Assembly (NCBI GenBank): GCA_034509925.1
Contig: CM067535.1
Location: 6,066,201-6,130,200 of the forward strand
Origin: Hirudinaria manillensis
Taxonomy: Eukaryota; Annelida; Clitellata; Hirudinida; Hirudinidae
DNA: 64,000 bases
Reading direction: 5' to 3'
Shown: positions 39,502 to 49,939 of the stretch, one piece after another
How the letters are laid out: the number at the start of each line of letters is the position of its first letter
Numbering within the stretch: position 1 is the first letter of the stretch
Notes under the pieces: model-generated
Told to the model about the DNA's origin: nothing
Seen by the model: only the letters and a program-made list of their open reading frames with translations
Databases searched by the model: none
Translations under genes and position numbers: made by a program

Positions 39502-42500
39502 ATGATGATGGTGGTGGTGATGAGGCTGATGATGGTGGTGATAACAAATTACTAAAATGTTAAGTCGTTGACAATTCCCGACAAAACAGCTTTTCGGCTT
39601 TCCAATGCACAGCAACTAAACATACTAACGAAAACATACATCAACAAACGTTAATCAAAGGTTATGTGGAAGCCGCAATATTAGCGAAGGCGACAATAAA
39701 TCTACACGACTACTTCAAAGAGTACTTCAAATCCTCCAAAAAAAAAGAAGATTATTTGGAAGCAATTTAAAAAAAAACCCAATAAAATATGCATTAAAAT
39801 CACTTTTAATTAAATATGCAGTCCAATTTCCAGCGGAAATGATGCCTTAGGATCAAAGACTCCTCTTTCTCCACAAAAAAGAAGTTCACCTGATCGTTCG
39901 ATCAGTTAACCACTCCAAAGGAATTTGGCAACTCATGCGCTCGAGAACCAAGACAAGGGGTTGCCCACGGACAGCAAGCACGTGAGGTTGCCAAGAAAAT
40001 GGCCGATTCTTGTTTGGTGGAAGAGCTTTAAAATACATGATGAGGAAGGCACGATGCATCGCTTCACATTTGGATGGTCAAGGCGATGACGACGACAACG
40101 ACGATGACGACGAGAACGATGGAGGTGTTGGCGATGATGTTATTATTGAGTGAAGATTCGGTTAGGAAGAAAACTCAATTTGTGAGGATTTCAGGCGTGA
40201 GAATGGCAGCAGCCTTGATAGGTGCTTTTTAAAGCTGGAAAATTGTAGCTAGGAAGATTATGGCAATCGGTGATCATCATTATCTAAACTGCACATCATT
40301 CACGTGGCCACATCGTTTACTGTAACAATAAAAATGCTTATGAGATAGTTAACTCAATAAATCTTTGTACAAATTGCTTTCGCACCATGGAGCATTCTAG
40401 CTCATTGACAAGGATTGGTGACAATACTTTGGCATTATGTTAACATAATATCAGTTACCAGTTTCTAGTCAAGAGCTTTACTCAAATCCATAAGTTAATT
40501 AATTTCAAATGATTTCGTAATAATTAGCTGAAAAATGCATTTAAATGATCAGTGAATATGAAAGAATATTTCTGAATGACTCATGCTTCAAGTACCGGAT
40601 ATCCATCAAAGCCACATGTCGCACACCATCTCGTCGAGAGGCAGAAAAAGAGTATAAACCTCACCTAGTAGAACGAAGTAATGTTACTTATTTTCGTTTG
40701 TTTTGTAGCTTTCTTTTGATTAAATCATATTTTAATTTTAACTTTTAAAGATACTCAAAGCGTAATACTTGTAATTGTTGTAAAGACAATGTAAATTCAA
40801 TAAGAAGCACAATTGCTAGCATTTGCACGTGCGATGTGTCTACAGCAACGCCATTTTATTTCAGGCAACACCTGTTGTATAGCTTGAATTATGTCAAGCT
40901 GTCTACCACCAGAGGCACTTTGACAACTTTAAAAAAAAAAACTCCAAAAATATTTGAAACAAGAAATGCCTGATGAATCTATCCAGACTTGCTGAGCTGA
41001 CAATAGCAGAAGATGACTAAGGAGGCTGCCTGTTTAGGTAGTAATGCTTTCTAGTATTAGGTAACCGAAATACATCAAAATACATCCTGAGCTAATATTC
41101 AACCAAAGGCATTTCTTCTAAAAAAAAAGCCATTTCTAAAGTCAAAAGCAGGTTCTAAAATATTTCTGGCAGCACAAAGACAAAAAAATGTCACAAGGAC
41201 CACGGTCAGGATCACGTGGGACTGTAACTCTTTGCGTAATAACAATACACGAAATTGTACCATAATTGCACCATCGGATGATTGCAGTAATCTTTGTTTT
41301 CACTCAAAATACAGATAAAAGTGCTGCATTGTACAAAAAAAATGGTTCTTCTATGCAAAGCCTTATTAAAAATTATGATTAACAGCTGGCTACAACCTTT
41401 GAACCGATTCGCAGAGAACCAAATTGTTATAATTACTAGACGTTACAGCCATTCTATGGAAAATTAACATTTTGAAACGTGTTAGTAATCCAATACATTA
41501 ATATATTAATGTAACATTACTATATTACTAATACATCACTAATACATTAATATGTTAATGTATTTAATATTAATATTAATTACGTAAGAGTTGAAATCGT
41601 AAAAGACATTATTATCGTTACTGACCACTGCAGCTTCATCCTCGTCTGCTTCCGGATCGTATCTTTCTGCAGCCACTGCAAAAATTAGGCGCGTCACGTG
41701 AAAATCCAATAATAATGTGCCAAAGTATTAGATAAAAAGATGATGACAGGGAGCACTTGCGATTAGCATTAGCGAGATTCATTAAAATTATCGCTAATTT
41801 AACGACATCTATTCGTCATTGATTGAGTCAATCTAAGAAGATGTCTCATCATCGTTGTCGTCGTCGTCTTCATCATCGTCGTCATCGCCACCTCCACCAC
41901 CACCATCATCATCATCACCATCTACTTTAGACATATCTCATCATCATCCTCATCATCATCATCGTCGTCGTCGTCATCATCTTATCAAAATCATCACACC
42001 AGAAAAGGTCCAGGCAATAAATCTTCCAAAAATGTTTTTAAAAAGATCTTTATGAAATATCTTTTAAACAACATCTGTGACGTTTCACTCCCCACACTTC
42101 CTAAATAGTTCGCTCAATGTCGAACTTTAAAAATAAAAAACAGATTTTTTTTATGTCAATTCGACGTGATAGTGCAAAATGTTATTAATTTCAATCATAA
42201 TTTCTCAGAATTTCGACTGAAAAGTCAGAATAAATGTTAATAAATGACTTCTGGTTTGAAGGAATTCTGAATCTCCTTTTTGCAACTAAATGGGTTACAA
42301 TGTAACAACGGGAGTAAAGGAGGAATCACTTAAACTGTTATGAAATACAAAATTATTGTTCACACGTTTTTCTATTTGAAAATGCTATCAACATCATTTA
42401 TTTTGATTGATCATCACTCTATCAAAGTCATCATCAAATGCCACAAACGATCACCTAAAACGTGCTATTATAAAATAATAGAAAATGGCACAGAAAATGT

Positions 42501-45500
42501 TTCATTAAATGTTTATTTTCACTTATTAAGGCAGGATTTTGAGACTTCAAGCTACCAATTGATGTCTGTTTTTACATTTCTTTCATCAGTTACTTGAGTC
42601 CTAATCAAGAGTTCCAATTCCAAACTAGTCAACATTTATAGAATGTAGATCCAAATCTGGATCTAATTCACTAATTCTAATTACTGTTCTAATTCACTGG
42701 ATCTAATCAATCATTCACTGGAATCAATCATTCACTGAACCTAATCAATCATTCACTGGATTTAATCAATCATCTGCCCTTTCACTCCATCCTTCCTCTT
42801 AAGTCATTCCAAGTTCTACATCCATTCATCCAATCTGTCTCTGCTAATTTATATAATTACATTAATCTGCACTTAATTAATTAATTCTTCATTACTCATT
42901 ATGAACAGAATTTGAAACATCAAGGATAAAAACATAAAAAGTTTGAGTTTCATCAAATCCATTTATAAGTGTAGGTCCACTTGGAACTAAAAAAATCAGA
43001 AAGCAAATTGTTAATCCTAAATAATTAACTTATGATTGACTGAATGGTTCAAGAAGAACAGAATCAGAGAATTCTTTGGCTCTTGTTGCTAACAGTAACT
43101 TGATAAATAGAATATAAATATAAAATAAGAAGGTCTTATGGCTTGTTAAAAGTTAATAAAATAAAGTTCTAGTGTCATACAAGATGTTTCTGATCAGTGA
43201 TCGGATCAAGGCTCTTTTTGACAAAACTGTCTATGGTCTCAAACTTCTCTGTGGCAGAAATCCCAGAAACAAGACAAGTCCCATCATTGTTTCTCTTTTA
43301 ATGACAACAAACATAGGCAGTAAGATGCACGTGTATCCGTCAGGATTTAATAAAGATAGCTGCCATTTCATTCCCTTTTCCAAGGCAGAGAATTAAGAAT
43401 AAAAAATGTCCAACTGGAGTTTCATCTGCAGTATAAATGGATAAATATCTGCTCACCTTTTCAGGCTCCTTAATTTCATCGAAGGCAACAAGATCCTTGG
43501 GCAAATAAGACCAATTCTTAAAGCAATAATTTAGTAATTTCTTGTAGCAGTTATTGAGGACATGAAAGTACATTTCCCTTCGTAGGCAGAAGAACTGTTA
43601 AGGTTGGGTTGGGGCAATTTCAGAACCGATGCCAGGACAATTCTTAATCCAAAGTAATCACATGTAGTTACCTCTTGATTGGAATTAATGTAGCTTGTTT
43701 TGGAAGAATTGATGAGTCAGTTTGTGGTCAAGCAACAAACACAAAAGACTTATTGAAGCTATTTAGCTGAGCAATTTAAAAAGAAAATGAATTATAAATG
43801 GTAGACTTTCATCAAGAGAAACTAATGAGAACAAGTGAAAGGTACATATTGGCTGCAACTGCTAAAGGTCATAGAAATGATTGATGACATTGAGAAAATG
43901 TAACTTTAATGTACTTTAGCTTATAATTTATACTTCTACCCCAAAATCACCTAAGTTGTCTCAGTAATACCAGTCCTACGACTATTCTTGAAATAATAAT
44001 AAATGCATAGAGTTCAGGTAAAGTTTACATTAACTGATAATTCCTTTATTACCTTATTCCTTGTAATTTAAAGTCCACTCTGGAAATTAAGTGCCATTTT
44101 AAAATATTTTGGGGGAGAGAGACAACACAACAGTGGACAGAAATTTAACAAAAATTCAATTTACTTTATAAATAACAAGAATTTAATATATTTTCTCTAA
44201 CTCTAACACATTCCCACTCTCTCTAGAATAACTTGGCAAATATGCTTTAATATATATTACAACTGCTGAACAAGAAATGCTAAGATTTCATAAGTTTATA
44301 AGAAACAAGAAAGCTTTGTTCCAACCAAACCAGCATCACCAAAAACTAAATTATTTATAAATTTCAATAAATACGTTTATTTTAGTAACTTTTTCACCGA
44401 CCAGACTTTCTCCTGTTTCTTTTGATTTCTTTTTGAGGTTCTGCAACGCAATGTTGAAATCTTAATACCATATTAAATACAATAATTAGAATAATGAAAC
44501 CTTTTATCAATTAATTATTCTATCAAATGTAAATAAAAGAAAAATATCCAAACACTAACATTTACTGCAAGGATTAGTCATACAAATTCAATATTTTGAA
44601 ATGCTTAGATTCATTAACTCCTTAAGTATGCATTCAATATTTATGAGATGCTTATTAATTTGACTCAAATCTTTTCATCACCAGATTCCTTCAAGAGGCT
44701 TATCCTTTTGCATGTCTAATCCGTCTTCTTTAGGATCCAGCATTCCTTCCTCTACCTAAACAATTTCAAAATATTATTCCTTCCAATCTGATACTTTTGC
44801 CTATTCAGTCTTTATGGCTAACCAATTCCTAACACATATAAATCCCTTAGCTTTGTATAACCCAGAAAAGTTTTAAGAAAAATATGCAAATGAAATAAAC
44901 TAACTCAGTACAACAAATAATTAAAAGATTTGTTTTTAAAGAAATGTCACTTTGTTTTTAATCCTTAGTCCATTTCACTAGATCAAGTAAGATTTTATAA
45001 AAATGAATGAAGCCTGCACTTATGGACTCCCCAGTGAATATAATTTTCTTTCTTTCATGTAATTTCATCCAACTTTTTCAAAGTCTATCATTCGAATTCT
45101 TAACATTCTTTGAATGATATCCTTCTAAAAATCCAATTTAAAGCTATCATAATACTTATGAATGAACCAACATTGCTGAAATACCCTGGATATTTTTCTT
45201 GATCATTGATTTTGTGTGGCTTTTCACGTTACTCAATTAATTAAATTAATGTGTTCTCAGACTTTTTAGGTAAAAATAAATGGCTTCAACGTGATGGCAA
45301 AACAAAACAAATTACTTTAAAAACACATTTTAAAACGCTGGTGCATTGCAAGAGGAAAAACAGAAAATAAAAAATTCCTAAAGATATTCTTTAAGTCATT
45401 GCAAGCGGGCAAACATCTACATTGTTTTTGCTGGGTTCGTGTTTAGTATTTACGGCATGAATATCACCCTTTTGAAATATTAATGGTGAGAAATGTGAGA

Positions 45501-47190
45501 AATAAAAGCAGTTGCATGGAGAACAAGAAGGAAGACAAAACTTAGACGACAAAACTTCCTAATCTAATGTACTAAAATAGATCGAAGGAAAAGTTTCATT
45601 GTGTTTGCTTATCAAGTATGATGATTTATTCGCAAGTCAGTTTTATCTTGCATTCAGTACAAATAATCAGTAGTGCAAGTGGACTTTAATTAAATGTGCA
45701 AGCAGGGTCTGTCAACAAATGCAAGCTTTCGGCTAGCAACAAATGAAATGCTGGGAACGACAAACTCCTAAAAACAATTTAAGTTATGGGCGACTTCAAA
45801 GATAGTTCCAATAGGAACACAGCAAGCAACGACTTCGAATGTTAATATTTTTAATTGAGCGAAGAGGTTAAGATCAAAGGGAGTTGCTTATCATACAAAA
45901 ATAAATAAATAAATAATAATAATAATAATAATAATAATCTCAACAAAACTTTGAATAGAAAGTTATATCTCAGACAGAATTTTCAAAAAAATGTCTCCAT
46001 TGAAATAACAAAAGACATTCTTACTGCGTCTAAAGTAATCCTTGAGGGTGTTATTACAAAATAATTGTAATTTTTTTGGCATTTCGTATCCACTGCCAGC
46101 ATGCGTGACCTAATTTTTCTTTGCAATTTTAATAAGACATAAACTTGTCGAATAATAAATTAAGCTTTTCCTACCTTTATTTAAGCACATTGGATTGATT
46201 CTTAGGTTACACGAGTACACGAGAACCACATTTTTAGGGAAACCCGATATTTGACTAAATTAACATTCCCTGATCGATCAAAGCCGACGATACATAAACA
46301 ATCAAAACTAGCAACGTAAAAGCGTAGCATAGACGTAGTAATAGCAGTCATTTCAAAAGTTAAATTATTACTAATGTCCAGCAAAGCAAAGAAACAAACA
46401 AAATGGTTGGAACTGTTTTAACCTTAGCAGTTGGACAGGACTTTGATGAAGAAAACACTAAATCAATGCTGCGGTGCATGTACGCAATGATTCACTTTCT
46501 AAAGCTCACCAATTGCTTATTCCAATCAAAGCCAAATTTCTACATTCTTTTAATCAACCATGAAGGAATCCAAGAACTAAATTGAATCTCAAACTCATGG
46601 TTTGCACAAAAAAAATAAGAAGAAAAAGTTATGTCAAGTTCAGCAGAAATTGATCACAGTGACCCTTCTACAATTTCACCATATTTCATCAGATTTTCAA
46701 TTTCAAAGGAGTTTATTTTGCCAAATAAAAGCCAAAAATCAAAAACATGATTTTAATCTGTCTGAATATGATTGATGGCTTATAATTAGCACCCAACCAC
46801 TTTACCAAATTAGGCTAACAGTAATAAGAACTAAATTATGTAAAATCTCTTAAATAATAGTGCCATAAAAATAAGATTCATCTTTATTGAAGAAACAACA
46901 AATTGAATGCCATGCATTATGAAGTAGTGTAAAATGACATCAACCAATTCAAGTGCATTTTAAAAAATACAAATACCCATCTCTTCGTCAGAAGGGGATC
47001 CATCCTTCCCTGGGCCGGACTCGAATGCAACAGACTTGGCGCTCCCCACTTTCTCCTCTTGAGATTTTATTACAAGATTGTTAAAGTATTCAGCAGCAAA
47101 TTGGTAAAGATCTCCAGGTTTCTGGCGGAGGACTGCCACAGTGAAATCTTGCAAAAGTTCTGTTAGTCCAGCAGGTATTTCGAAGCTCAT
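24445..47190 (-). CDS. PRKAR2: cAMP-dependent protein kinase type II regulatory subunit
   Basis: Binds and inhibits the PKA catalytic subunit, releases it on cAMP binding, and is tethered by A-kinase anchoring proteins. Exons (minus): 47190-46977, 44440-44402, 41675-41626, 39394-39311, 39090-39049, 36633-36569, 33389-33248, 32893-32792, 30841-30767, 27365-27300, 26127-26082, 25821-25753, 25338-25256, 24480-24445; 1113 nt, 370 residues. Residues 1-40 form the docking/dimerisation domain ([20 protein letters not shown]). The inhibitor site RRKSV (residues 81-85) has a phosphorylatable serine, which marks type II rather than type I. Two cyclic-nucleotide domains follow: phosphate-binding cassettes [15 protein letters not shown] (186-200; E188, R197) and [15 protein letters not shown] (307-321; E309, R318). 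The end is [11 protein letters not shown]. The beta4-beta5 loop of the second domain is shorter than in vertebrates. Introns total about 21.6 kb and are packed with simple repeats. Confidence 0.97.
24561..24922. repeat. Cluster of (TTA)n and (AAT/AAC)n microsatellites, PKA-RII intron 13
   Basis: (TTA)n at 24563-24593 and 24671-24722, then about 125 bp of AAT/AAC at 24793-24920. Between the first two lies a small inverted repeat (GAGCAC-TACCA-GTGCTC at 24635-24651). These tracts produce the Tyr-only and Ile-only antisense frames. Confidence 0.93.
26655..26747. repeat. (CATCGT/CACCAC)n microsatellite, PKA-RII intron 10
   Basis: Mixed CAT/CGT/CAC trinucleotides over about 90 bp. A related (GTT/GTC)n tract lies at 26930-26985. 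Confidence 0.9.
27626..27997 (+). CDS. Unrecognised 123-codon ORF inside PKA-RII intron 9, opposite strand
   Basis: The ATG-started frame is free of repeats and of balanced composition (acidic N-terminal half, six cysteines spread along it, charged middle). No signal peptide, membrane segment or family motif seen. It runs opposite to the host gene, between exons 10 (27365) and 9 (30767). It is the longest non-repeat open frame in the PKA-RII introns, but a chance origin cannot be excluded. Confidence 0.25.
   Translation: MMILENVDPHKMTENQCHVALTASINVDDTILIDVYLDTNMVNKDSNECLRLILLETYLKDVNEIGAFCKWNFSKEEDCFLFKRTQSSYREGENAILNTNQMHLDNGSTVNGKPRVFFLPKLN
29205..29272. repeat. (GT)n/(GTAC) alternating purine-pyrimidine tract
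   Basis: About 65 bp of GTGCGTGTGTAC-like repeats in PKA-RII intron 9. This kind of sequence is prone to Z-form DNA. Confidence 0.9.
29946..30118. repeat. (GAT/AAT/GAC)n compound microsatellite, PKA-RII intron 9
   Basis: A 170-bp compound tract: GAT, then AAT/ACT, then GAT/GAC. It creates the Ile/Met/Thr-only open frame. Confidence 0.93.
31080..31128 (+). repeat. G-rich tract in PKA-RII intron 8
   Basis: A run of 12 G (31080-31091) is followed by GGGAGGGAGG and two GGGGG blocks. At least four G-runs within 50 bp could allow a G-quadruplex on the plus strand (template strand of the gene). Confidence 0.85.
31257..31331. repeat. (AAT)n microsatellite, PKA-RII intron 8
   Basis: Interrupted AAT repeat of about 75 bp. 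A similar tract lies at 30869-30932 in the same intron. Confidence 0.93.
33656..33718. repeat. (CAT)n microsatellite, PKA-RII intron 6
   Basis: About 20 CAT/CAC/CGT units, responsible for a Met-rich antisense frame. Confidence 0.93.
37590..37672. repeat. (ATATA)n pentanucleotide array, PKA-RII intron 5
   Basis: About 16 perfect ATATA units, the most uniform repeat in the window. Confidence 0.97.
38225..38385. repeat. (GATGAC)n microsatellite, PKA-RII intron 5
   Basis: GAT/GAC/GCG trinucleotides. A block containing GATGCGGATGACGATGACTGATGACGATGATAATGA-like order occurs about three times, so there is a longer period on top of the trinucleotide. Confidence 0.92.
38627..38965. repeat. TATTATGTATTA-type AT satellite, split by a GC-rich block
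   Basis: Units such as TATTATGTATTATATATTG repeat on both sides of a non-repetitive 126-bp block at 38671-38796. About 45 bp lie to the left and 165 bp to the right. Confidence 0.92.
38671..38796 (+). other. GC-rich, exon-like 42-codon block inside AT satellite
   Basis: Exactly 126 bp of about 60% GC with one frame open throughout on the plus strand (begins [17 protein letters not shown], ends [10 protein letters not shown]). About 29 of 42 third codon positions are G or C. There is no AG acceptor before it, and its ends pass straight into the satellite, so it does not look like an in-place exon. Possibly an inserted piece of coding sequence. Source unknown. Confidence 0.5.
39463..39542. repeat. 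(GATGGT)n microsatellite, PKA-RII intron 3
   Basis: GAT then GGT/GAT trinucleotides over about 80 bp, close upstream of the exon 4 acceptor on the minus strand. Confidence 0.92.
40083..40142. repeat. (GACGAT)n microsatellite, PKA-RII intron 3
   Basis: GAC/GAT/AAC trinucleotides. Confidence 0.85.
41849..41986. repeat. (CATCGT)n microsatellite, PKA-RII intron 2
   Basis: CAT/CGT/CAC/CTC trinucleotides over about 135 bp, which create a Ser/Pro/His-only frame. Confidence 0.92.
42690..42775. repeat. Short tandem repeat of ATCAATCATTCACTGGA type
   Basis: About four degenerate copies with a roughly 20-27 bp period in PKA-RII intron 2. Confidence 0.8.
44688..44751 (-). other. Possible cassette exon in PKA-RII intron 1
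   Basis: An acidic open stretch ([20 protein letters not shown]) is bounded by a TAG acceptor and a GTGATG donor on the gene strand. Its entry phase fits exon 1, but its exit phase makes an in-frame TGA when joined to exon 2. It would therefore truncate the protein, or it is not an exon. Exon 1 joins directly to exon 2 in phase without it. Confidence 0.2.
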
Positions 47191-49939
47191 TTCTGCAGGA
47201 TTTTAAATTTTCTTATTTTGTATACCCTTTGTGACTCGAGCGCAAATTAAACAGCAGAAACCGTTATGAATCGTCGCCTAGAGCCAGCATTTCATAAATT
47301 GTCCACGAAAACACAATCGACTGACAAATAGAAGAAATTAAGAGCCATCCAATGTACGACAAACTAACGATGTAGCTCTTTATAGCCTCGCCTATGCGTC
47401 CCTTACATGCACAATGCCATCGCGCCGAGTACGCGACAAGCCCATCACTACGAAGCAGATGAGTGTCACCACGGACGCAGTCGAACAAATATGCCGAAGA
47501 AATCAGTAAATCTTTTCCGCAAATGATTTAATTTGGACTGTTTTTTTTTATTTTAAAAGGTATCTAAAAATCTGGCAAATTAAACTGAATTCATTACCAT
47601 TTACTTTTAAGTAATATGGCTTAATGGTTGAAATTCGTACATATGCCGAATGCTTTTGTAATTATCCGGGAAAGGGATTGCTTCCTTAATATAATTAAAA
47701 TGATCATCTTAAAAATCCCGGGTTCATTTGTTACCTATACGGTAAATCGAAAAACTCATCTAAAATAAAAACTCTACAATAGAGTTGCAATTTAAACATT
47801 AAATAAACAAATCAAAAAGTAATTTTAAATACAACGCTTTACAAAACGAATATTATGGAGTGAAACACAGAAACTTAAGCGTCGCCGAATTATTTGATAA
47901 AGACCGAACAAGTTAAACAAATCGATTTAAACTTGTTAAGTAGTCTAATCATACCACAAACCTTTTGCTAATTCTCTGCAGTCGAGGAAAGGATTCCAGA
48001 GTTTCTTGGGTTCCATAACGGGTGTGAGTCTCATCAAGCGTTTGATTTATCGGTAACAACAATATATTCAACTTTCAACATTCTGATTTTAACTGGCCAT
48101 TTTATAACTAATAACTTTAAATACTCAAATTTCGAACATCTCAAAAGTCTAGAAAGTCACCAAACTGGGAAAAGTTGAGAGCTATAATCCTCGTCCAACA
48201 ACGCTAGCTGGAGTTTTAGCGTTTCATACAACGCAGAAAATGATTTATAGAGCCAACGTTATTTGGGGTAACATGATTGCTTCCGCTGAAGTTAATAAAT
48301 GTTTTTTTCATATGTGCAAGTTTGTATATGGCATTTCGAATTGTACGTGAGCACACTTCCCTTCATAACCTGGCATCACAGCTTGTCATTTCAAGTGACT
48401 CATTATATTGACTCTTATAACCTTTGTCCCATAACAATATGCCCATGGGTGGGGAATGAGTGAAGTGTCACATTAATGTCTGAAATGTCATTCCTAACTT
48501 GCTTAACAGAGTGGCAAAAAAGATCTGCCTGCTCTGGAGAATGAATATTAGAATCAGCTTACGACATCATACTTATGCGGGGGCAATAAGGTTCACAGGG
48601 CCGGATGAAAAAAGATATTTTATTCCACTAAAAAATTTTTTTGTCAGGAAATCGATATCAGAATTCCTGGGTTGAAGCAGAAAATAATCTTCCTTCGTCA
48701 TTGGCACAACTTCACTGCCCCCGCCCTCCAGACGAAATAATCTTTAACTTTTAATATGTTTTAATCAATTAAACCAATTTAAGCACGTATATGAAATGCT
48801 TATTAAATAACTATTTTTGCTTTTAAATTTTGATTGTATTTAATTAATATTAATTCGCCTTTTGATTGGGAGATTACTTTTTACTCGCAGAGGGCAAAGG
48901 TTGGAGTCCCAAAGCAAGACTTTTATTATGCATAAATAAAAGGAAGTAAAAATGATCTCGCTTAAAAGTCAAGACTTACAAATGTAAATTAAGGTTATTT
49001 GCAATCTCTTAGTTTTTTGTCTATGATTTTTTTTTTATTTGGAAAGGATACAAAAAATTACTTAAATTGAAATTTGATTTTCGCGCGTTTGGCTTCAATC
49101 GGAAGCTGGTCTGGAAAGAATTCGAAGGAAACTTTGCCGAATATGTCGATGATAGCAACGGTTCCCTGTCGCTTCCTCGTATTTGTTATAGTTCTCGACT
49201 TCAAGAAAACGAACGCATTTGCACACTACCATTCAAGGGGAGTTAGTGATATTTGGTCGTCTTTACGTGACTTTACTATTGCTATTATTGTTTTAAAGAC
49301 AATAAATGGAAAAGATGAGGAATTATCTCCAAGCTAATAATTTATATAAATTATGAATAGATGAAAACTGAAATCAAAGTACCTGGAATACTGGAAAGCA
49401 GGCTACCGATCAACCAAGGCTAGGATTTTTGATGGAGACAGTGGAGGGAACTGCACACTAAATTCAATAAATAAATATTCACCTTTTAATAAACATTTTG
49501 TTCGTTGTGGTGAGGATCCATTGACATTAAGCAATACCTCGGTTCTAACAACGGGCAATTTCAAAAACAAACTTTCCTGAGAAGTGAAAGCTAAGCATTC
49601 TTTAGTTAATTATTACAAATATATTTTAAAAAATTGCAAATTGGATAACAAAATCATAAAGTGTTCATGCATTTATTCAACATACAGATGTTAAGTAACT
49701 TGTTTCAAACAAGACAGTTATGTACAATGGAACGAACAACAGTTTGGTACACGATTGTGATGAAATATATATCACATTTGTAATATAATACCATGCAAAG
49801 ACTTTTACGGCTATATTCAACATTCAATGATATGCTTTCAAATTGAAGAAAATATGTGTTGTGACAATCTCATTCAAAACAAACGTTACAAAAACTGTTT
49901 TTTATTTTATTATTTGCGAGAAAATTATAAGAATTGGTT
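47191..49939. other. 2.7 kb region between PKA-RII and BRIP1
   Basis: Should hold the PKA-RII promoter and the BRIP1 3' end. An AATAAA on the minus strand (plus TTTATT at 49672-49677) lies about 265 nt past the BRIP1 stop and is a good poly(A) signal candidate. Exon-like blocks at 47982-48023 and 48153-48267 (plus) and 49225-49058 (minus) are discussed under findings. The open frames at 47264-47488 (minus) and 49074-49337 (plus) have no recognised domain. Confidence 0.45.
49672..49677 (-). terminator. Candidate poly(A) signal of BRIP1
   Basis: AATAAA on the minus strand about 265 nt downstream of the BRIP1 stop at 49940. Position and strand fit; no other evidence. Confidence 0.45.

Noticed and set aside
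41855..42055. Ser/Pro/His-rich 66-codon frame
   Set aside because: Translation of the CATCGT microsatellite.
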